A DNA stretch of 64,000 bases from Sulfurospirillum sp. UBA4058. GTDB taxonomy: Bacteria > Campylobacterota > Campylobacteria > Campylobacterales > Sulfurospirillaceae. Of the stretch, positions 9,383 through 17,968 are shown in pieces. Every line of letters begins with the position of its first letter. The first letter of the stretch is position 1. Made by a program: the position numbers and the translations under genes. Under the pieces are notes generated by a model. That model searched no databases. It saw nothing but the letters and a program-made list of their open reading frames with translations, and had not been told where the DNA came from. The stretch is from assembly GCA_002382085.1 (NCBI GenBank), contig DFZK01000015.1:217705-281704 (forward strand), given 5' to 3'.

Positions 9383-10629
9383 TAAGACTCTCCTATGAGT
9401 GTTGCTAAATCAATGCCCATAGCAAAGGCATGTTCTGCTTTTTTCAGTTCAATTTCATTTTTTGCCGCTATGGAACGGTAATACGCCTCTTCTTTTTTGG
9501 TCAGTTCACTGAGGTAATCCGTGTGGCTGATGAGGTTTTCTTTAAAGCGTTTTTTCGCGTATTCATATGCCATGCTGGTTGCATTCAGTGCTGCATCGGC
9601 GGCATTTAATTTGATGCGCGCAGTCTCTAGGGCGCGTCTGGCGATCTCTTGATCCATCTTGGCTTCTTTTTCTTTGGATGCAATTTCTTGATTGAAGGCT
9701 AGAACCCCTAATCTTGCCGCTTCTTTGTCTTTGGCAATTTTGCCTGCGTCAAACAGCGGAAAGCTAAACTGAAGGCTAAGATCGCTGTTTTGTTTGGGAA
9801 GCGATGTTGTGCCGCTTTGTTCTTCAAAGGTGGAATAGGTGTTGTTTTTGAGTGCGTATTGAACAGAAACGGTTGGCAAGTACGTGTACTGAGAGGATGC
9901 AAACTCCAAGCTTTGTGCCATCTGTTTATCGGCTTTAATGTCTGCTCTTTGCCCATCATTTGTAGCTTCTGTCTCACGCAGAAACTCTTCTTCTTTGTCC
10001 AATGTAAGGCTAAGCCCCGTTACATGTAAAAGTTTCAAATGAGAACTTTCTAGTTGAAGTTTCATGGATGCAAGGTCATACTCTGCCTCTTTTTTGGAGG
10101 CTATCATGGCATGGACTTTATCGTTGGTTGCAAGATCATTATGGACTAAAACGGTAATGTTCTTGATGTTTTCTTCTAGCTCTTTGAGTTTATAGTCCAA
10201 CACGAGCATGCCTGATTTTGCATTTTGAATGATGTAATACTCTTTGATGATGTTAAGCTGTAACTGTTGCTTGGTAAATTCGCTTTTATACGTCTGTGCA
10301 TCGTAAGCACTTTTTTGCGATGCGATCTTTGCTTCCCTTTTGAAACCGTCAAACAAAATGTACGAAGCCCTTAGTCCCATGTAATCGCTATCTTGAGGTT
10401 CATACGAGGTTTTTTTAAACTTCGTCTCTCTGCCTGCAATCATATCGATAGTGGGAAAATACTCTTTTTGAGATGACTCATGCTCTTTTTGAGCTTTTTT
10501 TTGGTAGCTGAGTTGCGCTTGATACGATTCATTATTGCCAACCGCACGCAAGAGTTCTTTAAGACCTACATCAGCTTGCACATATTGCCAAGACCAAAAA
10601 GCTAAAACAATAAAAAGTTTTATGTTCAT
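9382..10629 (-). CDS. TolC-family outer-membrane efflux protein
   Basis: The protein has 415 residues from ATG at 10629, where a signal peptide (MNIKLFIVLAFWSWQYVQA) begins at once. An in-frame GTG at 10650 would add seven residues and is less likely. Long amphipathic coiled helices occur in two repeats (about 40-200 and 240-410), as in TolC/OEP proteins. It forms the outer-membrane exit duct of the tripartite pump encoded by the next two genes. It is the first gene of the operon, directly downstream of two putative TetR operators. A TTACATGTAA palindrome sits inside it at 10020. Confidence 0.87.
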   Translation of the reverse strand: MNIKLFIVLAFWSWQYVQADVGLKELLRAVGNNESYQAQLSYQKKAQKEHESSQKEYFPTIDMIAGRETKFKKTSYEPQDSDYMGLRASYILFDGFKREAKIASQKSAYDAQTYKSEFTKQQLQLNIIKEYYIIQNAKSGMLVLDYKLKELEENIKNITVLVHNDLATNDKVHAMIASKKEAEYDLASMKLQLESSHLKLLHVTGLSLTLDKEEEFLRETEATNDGQRADIKADKQMAQSLEFASSQYTYLPTVSVQYALKNNTYSTFEEQSGTTSLPKQNSDLSLQFSFPLFDAGKIAKDKEAARLGVLAFNQEIASKEKEAKMDQEIARRALETARIKLNAADAALNATSMAYEYAKKRFKENLISHTDYLSELTKKEEAYYRSIAAKNEIELKKAEHAFAMGIDLATLIGES

Positions 10630-10676
10630 ACGATACCTTGTCCCTTTCACAATAAAATTTGAACTGATTTAAAAAA

Positions 10677-10691
10677 TAAACCATCGGTCTA
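10677..10691. promoter_or_regulatory. Putative TetR operator, copy 1
   Basis: TAAACCATCGGTCTA is an imperfect palindrome (TAnACCnnnGGTnTA) repeated exactly at 10722-10736. On the minus strand a TTGATT / TTATTT promoter-like pair with 17-nt spacing overlaps this copy, upstream of the efflux operon. Assignment to the operon's TetR regulator is inference. Confidence 0.6.
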
Positions 10692-10721
10692 ATTTTAATC
10701 AAGAAGAGCTTGTATTACAAT

Positions 10722-10736
10722 TAAACCATCGGTCTA
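10722..10736. promoter_or_regulatory. Putative TetR operator, copy 2
   Basis: This is an exact second copy of the 15-bp imperfect palindrome, 45 bp from the first, with shared flanks (AATTT on one side). It lies between the minus-strand efflux operon and the divergent gene at 10791, so it could control both. Confidence 0.6.
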
Positions 10737-10790
10737 ATTTAGGAACTGATTTTGCTTGTCAAAAAGTGATAATTTAAATGGGGGCATCGT

Positions 10791-11438
10791 ATGGAAGTAT
10801 CAGCATCGTATCAAAACAACATTCGTTTGATGCAAAAGATAGGGACGAACAGTAGTCGGGCACAAATGCAACAGCCTTATGCTCAATCGTTTGAGGCTAT
10901 TTATCAAAAGGCGCAGGAGAGTGATGTAACGCTTCAAAGTGCCAAATCATTTTTAAAAGGGCTGAGTTTGGATGAACTCTCCACGTTGCAGCACTATACG
11001 GGCTTGGCAGATGATGTTAATGTCGATACGCTGAGTAATGAGGGTGCGTACAATCTTTTGATGCACGATTCTGAAAAGTATGATTTTAACAGTGATGGTA
11101 TTGTTCAAGATGGCGCAGCTTCAAAGGCATCGGTCATTCCTTCTAACATGAGTGATGCTATGAAAGAAGCGTATGTCAATACGCTAAGCGGCATGGATGA
11201 AAAACAGCGCTTTTATGCGATGACGGCTGTGAGTTTACAATCTGGACATTCTATCTTAGACTCCGTTAATGGCTCACAATCCAGTGACTCTGCTAACCAA
11301 CCAGCGTTAACCTATGAATTGCTCTCAGCGCGCATTAACGCTATCTTACATCCGACGGGTGGGGCGTATACCTCTTCTGAAATGAAAGCATCTTTAGAAG
11401 AGTTTTGGCAAAACTTCCAGAAAAATTACCAAGCGTAA
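10791..11438 (+). CDS. Unrecognised 215-residue protein with one EF-hand-like loop
   Basis: I do not recognise a family. The protein is polar and probably helical, has no signal peptide or membrane segment, and contains one calcium-loop-like stretch at residues 98-107 (DFNSDGIVQD: Asp98, Asn100, Asp102, Gly103, Asp107). Gln, Ser and Ala are common, and its C-terminus is rich in aromatic and charged residues (LEEFWQNFQKNYQA). It starts divergently from the RND operon, 54 bp after the second putative TetR operator. It could be a secreted or flagellum-related protein without a classical signal; that is a guess. Confidence 0.65.
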   Translation: MEVSASYQNNIRLMQKIGTNSSRAQMQQPYAQSFEAIYQKAQESDVTLQSAKSFLKGLSLDELSTLQHYTGLADDVNVDTLSNEGAYNLLMHDSEKYDFNSDGIVQDGAASKASVIPSNMSDAMKEAYVNTLSGMDEKQRFYAMTAVSLQSGHSILDSVNGSQSSDSANQPALTYELLSARINAILHPTGGAYTSSEMKASLEEFWQNFQKNYQA

Positions 11439-11679
11439 CGCATTAGCAACCTATGAAAAATCTTTTCGGTTCTGCATTATTCATCTCTTTAAACGTTGAT
11501 TCGTGCGTTTTAAACAATGTCCTTTCCCTTTTTATCTCTTCTCATGTTACGATTGTTTACCGTATATAAGATTTCGATCCTTTCCGCGTCCAAAAGCTTT
11601 TTTGCGATTTTTTTGCTCTTTTTTTCATTTACCATTCTTGTATGTTTCTAAATAAAATAGATTAAATAAAGAGTTTAAA

Positions 11680-12240
11680 ATGCAAAGTAACGTCCTTCCT
11701 CGATCGCAACGTTTGGAGACGCTCAAACGTTTGCGCGATTTTTTCAACGCACACAATTCTCAGACGCTTAAACAGGCTTACGATGCGTTTTCACTCGAAC
11801 ATTCGATCGACGAGGACGAACTAGAAGCCCTTTTTAATCGTTACTTCGTCGGCCCGATGGAACCGGTCGCCGATCCTTTTGCTTCGGTTTATCTTGACGA
11901 CCCTCAAAGCGTAATGACGCAAAGCACTTTACATGTAAGATCGCTTTACGAAACGATGGGCTTTTTTTATCCCTTAAAAAACATTGTTCCCGAAGATCAT
12001 ATCGGCGTGGAACTAGATGCGTATTATCAATTGATCTATTTAGAAGAGGTCAAAAACGTCGCCTATTTAAGCGAACTTCGTTACTACTTTTTTCACGAGC
12101 ATATTGCGGTGTGGATGCCGCAATTGATCGAACGCGCGATGCACGGACGAAGCGAAGGAGACAATGCGATTCTTTTTATTTTAAACGAGCTCAAATCATT
12201 CTTGATAAGAGAAACAACGACAACAAGGAGTCACGAATGA
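11680..12240 (+). CDS. TorD/DmsD-family chaperone for the adjacent molybdoenzyme
   Basis: The 186-residue all-helical protein has the TorD-family pattern: an aromatic-rich middle (LYETMGFFYPLKNIVPEDHIGVELDAYYQLI) and a late Y(F)FHEHI..W(M)PQ motif. TorD-type chaperones bind the Tat leader of molybdopterin oxidoreductases and hold them for cofactor insertion. Its stop overlaps the start of the Tat-exported oxidoreductase gene (ATGA, 12237-12240), so that enzyme is its obvious client. A 241-bp spacer upstream has T-rich runs but no clear consensus promoter. A TTACATGTAA palindrome lies within it at 11929. Confidence 0.85.
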   Translation: MQSNVLPRSQRLETLKRLRDFFNAHNSQTLKQAYDAFSLEHSIDEDELEALFNRYFVGPMEPVADPFASVYLDDPQSVMTQSTLHVRSLYETMGFFYPLKNIVPEDHIGVELDAYYQLIYLEEVKNVAYLSELRYYFFHEHIAVWMPQLIERAMHGRSEGDNAILFILNELKSFLIRETTTTRSHE

Positions 12241-14513
12241 GTTATTCCAAAGCAAAGGTTGAGGAAATCCTCAACAACACGATCAGCAGAAGGAGCTTTC
12301 TCAAAGGGCTTGCCGCAAGCGGTGTTTTATCCGCATTGCCCGGAGGCGTTTTGGAGGCAAACGAAGATTTGAATACGAAAATCCCCTATTCGGGCGAAAA
12401 AAGTTATCAAACCTTCCGTAACGCGTGTCCGAGGAACTGCTACGATACCTGTAGTATCAAAACTTACGTCAAAGACGGCGTTATGCAGTTTATCGAAGGT
12501 GCGACTGAATCGACCTATACCAGAGGCGGGTGTTGCGTGAAAGGTAACTCGTACGTCAAACGCGTCTATTCGGCACGACGTCTGAAGTATCCGATGATGC
12601 AAGTAGGCGGCAAGGGAAGCGGAACGTGGAAACGCATCTCGTGGGATCAAGCGATCGACATTATCGCTAAAAAACTTTTAGAGATGAAAAAAGAAGACGG
12701 AACGTTACTCGGTGCCGCACTGACGAAATATTCCGGTAACTTCGGCATTACGCATTACGGCATTGAGGGAATGTTTAACTCTATCGGCTATACCACGAGA
12801 CTTGCGGGGACGCCTTGTTGGCCGGCGGGCATCGATGCTCAAAATCTTGATATGGGCGATATGTGGTGTAACGATCCTGAAGAGATGAAAGACAGTAAAT
12901 TTATCATTCTCTGGGGTGTCAATCCTGCCGCAAACTCGATTCACTCGATGAAATATATTTATGAAGCGAAGCGTAAAGGGGCTAAGGTCGTCGTGATCGA
13001 TCCGATTTTTACGGAAACGGCATCCAAATCGAGCCAATACGTTCAGATCAAAACGGGAACGGACGGCTTGTTGGCTCTTGGAATGGCAAAAATCATCATC
13101 GATGCAAAATTGCACGATCAAAAATGGTTGGACGCCAATACCAAAGGGTACAAAGAGTACAAAGCGTACCTCGATAAAGAGGTCAAACTTGATGACGTTT
13201 CCAACGTAACGGGAATTCCTTTAGCGATGATTAAAGAGTTGGCTTTATCGTTCGCAAAAGCAAAACCCGCGACGATCTGGATGGGCTATGGAATGCAGCG
13301 TCACACCAACGGCGGTTCGATGATCAGGGCGATCGACGCATTGGTCGCCGTTAGCGGTAATATCGGCAAATACGCGGGCGGCGCACGTTACGGTCATCTC
13401 AATACCTGGGGCTTTAACTACGCGGCACTCTCTCAAGCTAAACCGGAAGGCAGTGTGGGCTACAGCGGCCCTGAGGGTGCCAAAGGCGAGTTTGCCCAAG
13501 TAGGCGGTGAAAAAGCGGCCTATACCGATCGCTTTTTAAACATCAACAAAACGGCGCGTGAACTCATGAGTGCCAAAGAGCCCAAAGTAAGACTTCTGTG
13601 GGTCGCTTGTAAAAACGTTTTTGCACAAGATTTTGACCGCAATCAGTTGATTCGCGCGTTTCAACAGCTCGATCTTGTGGTGGTTGCCGACCAATTCTTT
13701 AATGAAACGGCGAAATGGGCAGACATCGTGCTTCCTGTCACGACACAGTTTGAAGAGTATGACGTGAACGTTTCGTACTGGCATTATTGGTTAAGTATCA
13801 ACGAGCAAGCGATCAAACCGCTTTTTGAGATCAAATCAGACCTTGAAATCGCGGCGATGCTCTCCAAACGTATGAACCAACTGCAAGCGGGTTCGTGCAC
13901 GTTCCCGCAAAGCGTGGACACTAAAGAGATGACGATCAAAGAGTTCAATCCGGCGATCTATGAGCAATTCGGTATCCAATCATGGGAAGAGCTCAAAAAG
14001 GGACCGGTGAAAGCCAAAGCGGTCATTCCGTTTGCCGACGGCAAATTTAAAACGCCAAGCGGTAAGTTTGAACTTTATTCGGATAAAGCGCAAGAACTCT
14101 TTGGAAGTGCATTGCCCAAATACCTTGAAGTGCGCCAACCCTACGATAAGTTCCGTATGACATCGCCACACAGCCGATGGAGTTTGCACTCTCAGTTCCA
14201 AAATTTGGAATGGATGGAAGATTTCCACCCAGAGCCGTTTGTGTACATCAACCCAGATGATGCTGAGGCAAAAATGGTCAGCAGTGATGATATGGTCGCC
14301 GTCTTTAACCGACAAGGTGTTTTACGCCTACGTGCAAAAGTCACCGACAACGTTCAAAAAGGAACGGTTTTGATGTACGAACAACACTACCATAACAGTA
14401 TCTACAACGTCAACGAACTCGTGGATGATACCAGCTCAGACATGGGTGCGTTTAAAACCGGAGCACCGGGCGTTGCGTTACACGATACGTTTGTTAATTT
14501 CAAAAAACTTTAA
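12237..14513 (+). CDS. Tat-exported molybdopterin oxidoreductase (DMSO reductase superfamily), substrate uncertain
   Basis: The 758-residue catalytic subunit has a Tat signal (SRRSFLKG at 18-25), then a [4Fe-4S] motif (CPRNCYDTC..CCVKG, residues about 64-100) and the molybdopterin-binding domains, ending in an MSPHSRWSLHSQF-type dinucleotide domain. ATG 12237 is chosen since it follows the chaperone gene with a 4-nt overlap and starts just before the Tat motif. Cys194 in GTPCWPAG sits where the molybdenum ligand is expected. A Cys ligand would favour polysulfide-, thiosulfate- or nitrate-type chemistry over the Ser ligand of true DMSO reductase; this is my alignment by eye. Partners are the ferredoxin subunit at 14526 and the small exported protein at 15165; no membrane anchor is encoded nearby. 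Confidence 0.85.
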   Translation: MSYSKAKVEEILNNTISRRSFLKGLAASGVLSALPGGVLEANEDLNTKIPYSGEKSYQTFRNACPRNCYDTCSIKTYVKDGVMQFIEGATESTYTRGGCCVKGNSYVKRVYSARRLKYPMMQVGGKGSGTWKRISWDQAIDIIAKKLLEMKKEDGTLLGAALTKYSGNFGITHYGIEGMFNSIGYTTRLAGTPCWPAGIDAQNLDMGDMWCNDPEEMKDSKFIILWGVNPAANSIHSMKYIYEAKRKGAKVVVIDPIFTETASKSSQYVQIKTGTDGLLALGMAKIIIDAKLHDQKWLDANTKGYKEYKAYLDKEVKLDDVSNVTGIPLAMIKELALSFAKAKPATIWMGYGMQRHTNGGSMIRAIDALVAVSGNIGKYAGGARYGHLNTWGFNYAALSQAKPEGSVGYSGPEGAKGEFAQVGGEKAAYTDRFLNINKTARELMSAKEPKVRLLWVACKNVFAQDFDRNQLIRAFQQLDLVVVADQFFNETAKWADIVLPVTTQFEEYDVNVSYWHYWLSINEQAIKPLFEIKSDLEIAAMLSKRMNQLQAGSCTFPQSVDTKEMTIKEFNPAIYEQFGIQSWEELKKGPVKAKAVIPFADGKFKTPSGKFELYSDKAQELFGSALPKYLEVRQPYDKFRMTSPHSRWSLHSQFQNLEWMEDFHPEPFVYINPDDAEAKMVSSDDMVAVFNRQGVLRLRAKVTDNVQKGTVLMYEQHYHNSIYNVNELVDDTSSDMGAFKTGAPGVALHDTFVNFKKL

Positions 14514-14525
14514 GAGGAGAGGACG

Positions 14526-15161
14526 ATGCAAAAAGCATTTTTAGTCGACGGAAGCATCTGTCTTGGATGCAATACCTGTGCAATGGCGTGTAAAAACCAA
14601 TACCATCAAGACCAAGGCGTTACGTGGCGTAAAGTCCGTGAGATCGGTGCGGAAGATTATCTGATCGACAATAACAATATTTTACCGACACTCACCTCGT
14701 ATCAAAAAGCACCGAAAGTATCGATGCCGATGGAGCGATTTTACTTCTCCTTAGCGTGCAATCACTGTGAAAATCCCGCCTGTGTGGCGATTTGTCCCGT
14801 GGGAGCGCATACGAAAGATCCGGAAACGGGCATTTGTAAGCACGATCAAAGTATCTGTATCGGCTGCGGCGGGTGCGTGAAAGCGTGTCCGTTCGGAGCA
14901 TCGAAGTTCAATACCAAAATGGGACGCGCCGAAAAGTGCAGTATGTGTTGGGAGCGACAAGAAGAGGGCAAAACGACCGCTTGCGTGCAATCCTGCCCCG
15001 TACACGCGATCACGATCATCGATCTCCACGATCCCAAATACAAAGCACTCCGAAGCGATCCTATCGGTATCGACTATGCTATCGATGCGGAGACGAAACC
15101 TTCGACACGCTTTATCCATCCCTTTATGCCTAAAGAGATCTACCGACAAGCAAAAGGATAA
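14526..15161 (+). CDS. DmsB/PhsB-like four-cluster ferredoxin subunit
   Basis: The 211-residue protein has four cysteine groups: CLGCNTCAMACK near residue 12, CNHCENPACVAICP near 79, CIGCGGCVKACPFGA near 112 and CSMCWERQ..CVQSCP near 139. These give four [4Fe-4S] clusters as in DmsB, PhsB and PsrB. It has no signal peptide and would be carried out with the Tat-bearing catalytic subunit. It would pass electrons between a quinone- or cytochrome-linked donor and the molybdenum centre. It lies 12 nt after the catalytic gene. A DmsC/NrfD-type anchor is missing from the operon, so the electron donor is unclear. Confidence 0.9.
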   Translation: MQKAFLVDGSICLGCNTCAMACKNQYHQDQGVTWRKVREIGAEDYLIDNNNILPTLTSYQKAPKVSMPMERFYFSLACNHCENPACVAICPVGAHTKDPETGICKHDQSICIGCGGCVKACPFGASKFNTKMGRAEKCSMCWERQEEGKTTACVQSCPVHAITIIDLHDPKYKALRSDPIGIDYAIDAETKPSTRFIHPFMPKEIYRQAKG

Positions 15162-15164
15162 ACG

Positions 15165-15533
15165 ATGTTACCGCTAAAGCTCAAAATCGCATGGTGTATG
15201 CTCTGGGCTTTACTCGGTTGCGCTTGGGGCAGTATGGGAGCCCCGAGCGTGTGTAGTTTCGGCGATCCGCAATTTGGCGTATTGTCGCATCAGCACGTTG
15301 AAATCGAAGAGCCTGCTCAATACCGCGTCGGAGAGGAAAACTTCGTTATAATAAAACTGGAAAAGCCCGATCTGCCCTCAGGCTACTTTGTCACTGTTTT
15401 GGTCGATACGCTCGAATCGCCTCCGGTTTTACCGATCCTGCAAGGATGGTATCCGAAAACGAGCATTCGTCCTTTAAGCGAAGGACGACACGTCATCGGC
15501 GTACGCGTTAATTTGATTTATAAAGGCAGTTGA
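15165..15533 (+). CDS. Small exported protein of the molybdoenzyme operon, function unknown
   Basis: The 122-residue protein has a clear signal sequence (hydrophobic residues about 5-24). The mature part of about 95 residues is predicted beta-rich, with two Cys near the N-terminus (residue 18 in the signal and 29 after it). No cofactor motif is visible. It begins 3 nt after the ferredoxin subunit and is probably co-translated, so it may be a periplasmic assembly or docking factor for the reductase. I do not recognise the family. Confidence 0.7.
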   Translation: MLPLKLKIAWCMLWALLGCAWGSMGAPSVCSFGDPQFGVLSHQHVEIEEPAQYRVGEENFVIIKLEKPDLPSGYFVTVLVDTLESPPVLPILQGWYPKTSIRPLSEGRHVIGVRVNLIYKGS

Positions 15534-15618
15534 GGCGGAATTTTAGTTGCAAGTCTTGCAAATACGAAACTGGAATTCAACGCACGTCAGTAAAGAGCTT
15601 TGCGAAGGAGCAAAAAAC

Positions 15619-16311
15619 GTGGATAAGCTTTTTTTAGAGCATTTGAAAGCCCTGAGAATTTTATATGCCGAAGACGAAGACGGCATCCGCAAAAATATCG
15701 CCGCATCGCTTCGCTATTACGCCAAAGAAGTGTTGGAAGCGGAAAACGGGAAAGTCGCTTTGGAGTTGTACCGAAAAGTACGTCCCGACATCGTGATAAC
15801 CGACGTACTGATGCCCGTTATGAACGGAATCGAACTGGTGGAAAAGATTCGTAACGAAGATGAAACGACGCCTTTAGTGATTATCTCGGCACATACGGAT
15901 AAGGAGTATTTGCTGAAAGTCGTCGATCTTCATTTGGAGCAGTACATCGTCAAACCCGTCAATCTCAAAGGCTTGCTCGAAGCGTTGCAGAGATGTTTAA
16001 AACGTATTAGCAAAAACCATGCGATCGTCTACGAATTGCCGTGCGGTTACTTCTACGACGTCGATCATAAAGAACTTCGGTTCGAAGGCGAGATCATTCA
16101 TCTCAACAAAAAAGAGGCTCTTTTTTTAGAGCTTTTATTGCATAATAAACAACGCATCGTCACATACGACGAACTCCAGTCGTACATCTGGCAAGACGAC
16201 GTGATGACCGATAGCGCGCTTCGTTCTTTGGTGCGAAATCTGCGCAAAAAACTGCCCAAGGATTTCATCACGAATCTCTCGGGCGTAGGATACCGATTTG
16301 AAATGTGCTAG
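15619..16311 (+). CDS. OmpR/PhoB-type response regulator
   Basis: The protein has 230 residues from GTG 15619, preceded by GAAGGAG at 15604-15610; an in-frame TTG upstream (15547) would add 24 uncharacteristic residues. The receiver domain (about 10-130) has the acidic pair (YAEDED), phospho-acceptor Asp in VITDVLMP, and Lys in IVKPV. The C-terminal winged helix (about 140-230) has LNKKEALFLELLL and ALRSLVRNLRKKL. It is followed by overlapping genes for a solute-binding protein and a histidine kinase, so it is the output of that sensor. Likely targets are the molybdoenzyme operon just upstream; this is inference. Confidence 0.88.
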   Translation: MDKLFLEHLKALRILYAEDEDGIRKNIAASLRYYAKEVLEAENGKVALELYRKVRPDIVITDVLMPVMNGIELVEKIRNEDETTPLVIISAHTDKEYLLKVVDLHLEQYIVKPVNLKGLLEALQRCLKRISKNHAIVYELPCGYFYDVDHKELRFEGEIIHLNKKEALFLELLLHNKQRIVTYDELQSYIWQDDVMTDSALRSLVRNLRKKLPKDFITNLSGVGYRFEMC

Positions 16312-17968
16312 GTTCTTTTATTGGGGAATTTTGATCGCGCTGATGGCGCATGCCGAGGGTTGGAAAGAGCCTTTTCATGCGCGTCCGGACGATTTTAATA
16401 CCACGCTTCTTGATCAAAGAGTCAAAGGATCGCATATCAGCGTTTTTTTCCCGACGATGCCGTATTTGTACGTTTCCAAATTGATCAACGGAACGCTTGT
16501 TCGTTCCAGCGATAACGAAAACGGTTGGGAATACATGATGGCGACGTCGCATCGCAAGATCGACGATTTGACTTACGAATTAACGCTCAGACACGGCGTA
16601 TTGTTTCAAAACGGTACGCCCTTTAACGCCGATTCGGTGGTCGAAAACTTTGCTTATTTTATGCAAGACCCCGTTGTCTATTCGGACATTCATAAAAGGC
16701 TTCGTAGCGTCGAAAAGGTCGATGCCTACACGATTCGTATTCACCTCAACAAGCCTTACGGGTTATTATTCAGCGATTTAACCTCTATCAATTTGTATCC
16801 GAGCGAGTACCTGAAGCGTTACGGCTGGAGTACCAAAGAGGGTTCTACATGTAACAGTATGCAAGCTCCCGGTCCTTGGGGACTAGGTCCTTACCGGTTG
16901 GAGAAAGGCTACGCGACGGGGCGGTATCAAACGCCGATCTTGGAGTTGGTCGCCAATGAAAATTATTACGAAAAAGGGCTTCCTTACATCGAAAAAATCA
17001 CGGTTTATACGGAGCTGACTTCCCAAGAAGCCGTACGAATGGCATTGGAAGAGGGCACGCTCGATATTACGCCGATACCGTTCAATAAAAAAGTCGAAAC
17101 CGTGCTTTCCACGTACGCACGTTTGGTTACCAAGCCCTCGCTTCACAATATCTCGATCTATTTTAACCTGCTCAAACCCGACAGTCGTTTGAAAGACCAG
17201 AGGATTCGCATCGCGCTGAATCAAGCGATCAATCAAGAGAACCTTTTAAATTTCGTTTACAAAAACGAAGGCGTTTTAGCCCCGAGCGAAGCAAGTCCGA
17301 ATTACCGTTCGATCAAACGTGCCATCACGGATTTGCCGACATGGGGACAACGTGCGCGAAACAACGCCGCCGATGAAGAAAAAGCACTCAAACAAACGCT
17401 CGAAGGATTGCACCTTAAGGTCATTACGATGGATCGATTTATGTTTTTATGGCACGGGATCGAACATCAGCTCAAACGCTACGGCGTCAGTTTGGAGTAT
17501 ACGATTACGCCCAACGAAAAAGTGATTTACGAGCAGCTCTTAACCAATCGCGAATCGCCTAAAACATGGGATATTTTGACGTGGGGAAACGATGACTGGA
17601 GTAGTAACAATCCGTGGACGGCGTTTTTTGCATACCGCGTTGCCGATAAATGGTCGGCGATGGACAGAGACGACGTGATGCAAACGTATATCGAGCAGTT
17701 TTTCGACGCGGAGTTTCAAAGCGAAAGCTTTTACGAGATCGTCTCCAAAATCGTCCATCGTGCTTATGAAAAAGCGTACATGTTAGCCGTTCCCGCACCC
17801 AATATCGTCTTGGCGGTCAACAAAGAGGTCTCTTATGAGCCTTCTTCAGTGCTATTAATGCCGCTGTGGAAAGCGAAAATTACGAAATACCATCGCTCGA
17901 TCGCTACTTTGGCGTATCCTAAAGAGCGCGAAGCTCCGTTGATTCCTTTAAGGTTTAACTATGATTAA
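16298..17968 (+). CDS. Orphan family-5 solute-binding protein, likely sensory
   Basis: The 556-residue protein has a signal sequence (residues about 1-20) and the SBP_bac_5 (oligopeptide/nickel-binding) fold. Telling parts are LINGTLVRSSDN.GWEYMMATSH, LTLRHGVLFQNGTPFNADSVV and RIRIALNQAINQENLLNFVY. No permease or ATPase genes accompany it. It overlaps the response regulator by 14 nt and the histidine kinase by 8 nt, so it probably presents a ligand to the kinase, as TorT does for TorS, though TorT is of another fold. The ligand may be the substrate of the neighbouring reductase, a peptide or a metal chelate; the sequence does not decide. Confidence 0.82.
   Translation: MKCARFFYWGILIALMAHAEGWKEPFHARPDDFNTTLLDQRVKGSHISVFFPTMPYLYVSKLINGTLVRSSDNENGWEYMMATSHRKIDDLTYELTLRHGVLFQNGTPFNADSVVENFAYFMQDPVVYSDIHKRLRSVEKVDAYTIRIHLNKPYGLLFSDLTSINLYPSEYLKRYGWSTKEGSTCNSMQAPGPWGLGPYRLEKGYATGRYQTPILELVANENYYEKGLPYIEKITVYTELTSQEAVRMALEEGTLDITPIPFNKKVETVLSTYARLVTKPSLHNISIYFNLLKPDSRLKDQRIRIALNQAINQENLLNFVYKNEGVLAPSEASPNYRSIKRAITDLPTWGQRARNNAADEEKALKQTLEGLHLKVITMDRFMFLWHGIEHQLKRYGVSLEYTITPNEKVIYEQLLTNRESPKTWDILTWGNDDWSSNNPWTAFFAYRVADKWSAMDRDDVMQTYIEQFFDAEFQSESFYEIVSKIVHRAYEKAYMLAVPAPNIVLAVNKEVSYEPSSVLLMPLWKAKITKYHRSIATLAYPKEREAPLIPLRFNYD

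Noticed and set aside
12111..12236. In-frame N-terminal extension of the molybdopterin oxidoreductase
   Set aside because: It lies wholly inside the chaperone gene and would bury the Tat signal; ATG 12237 is better.
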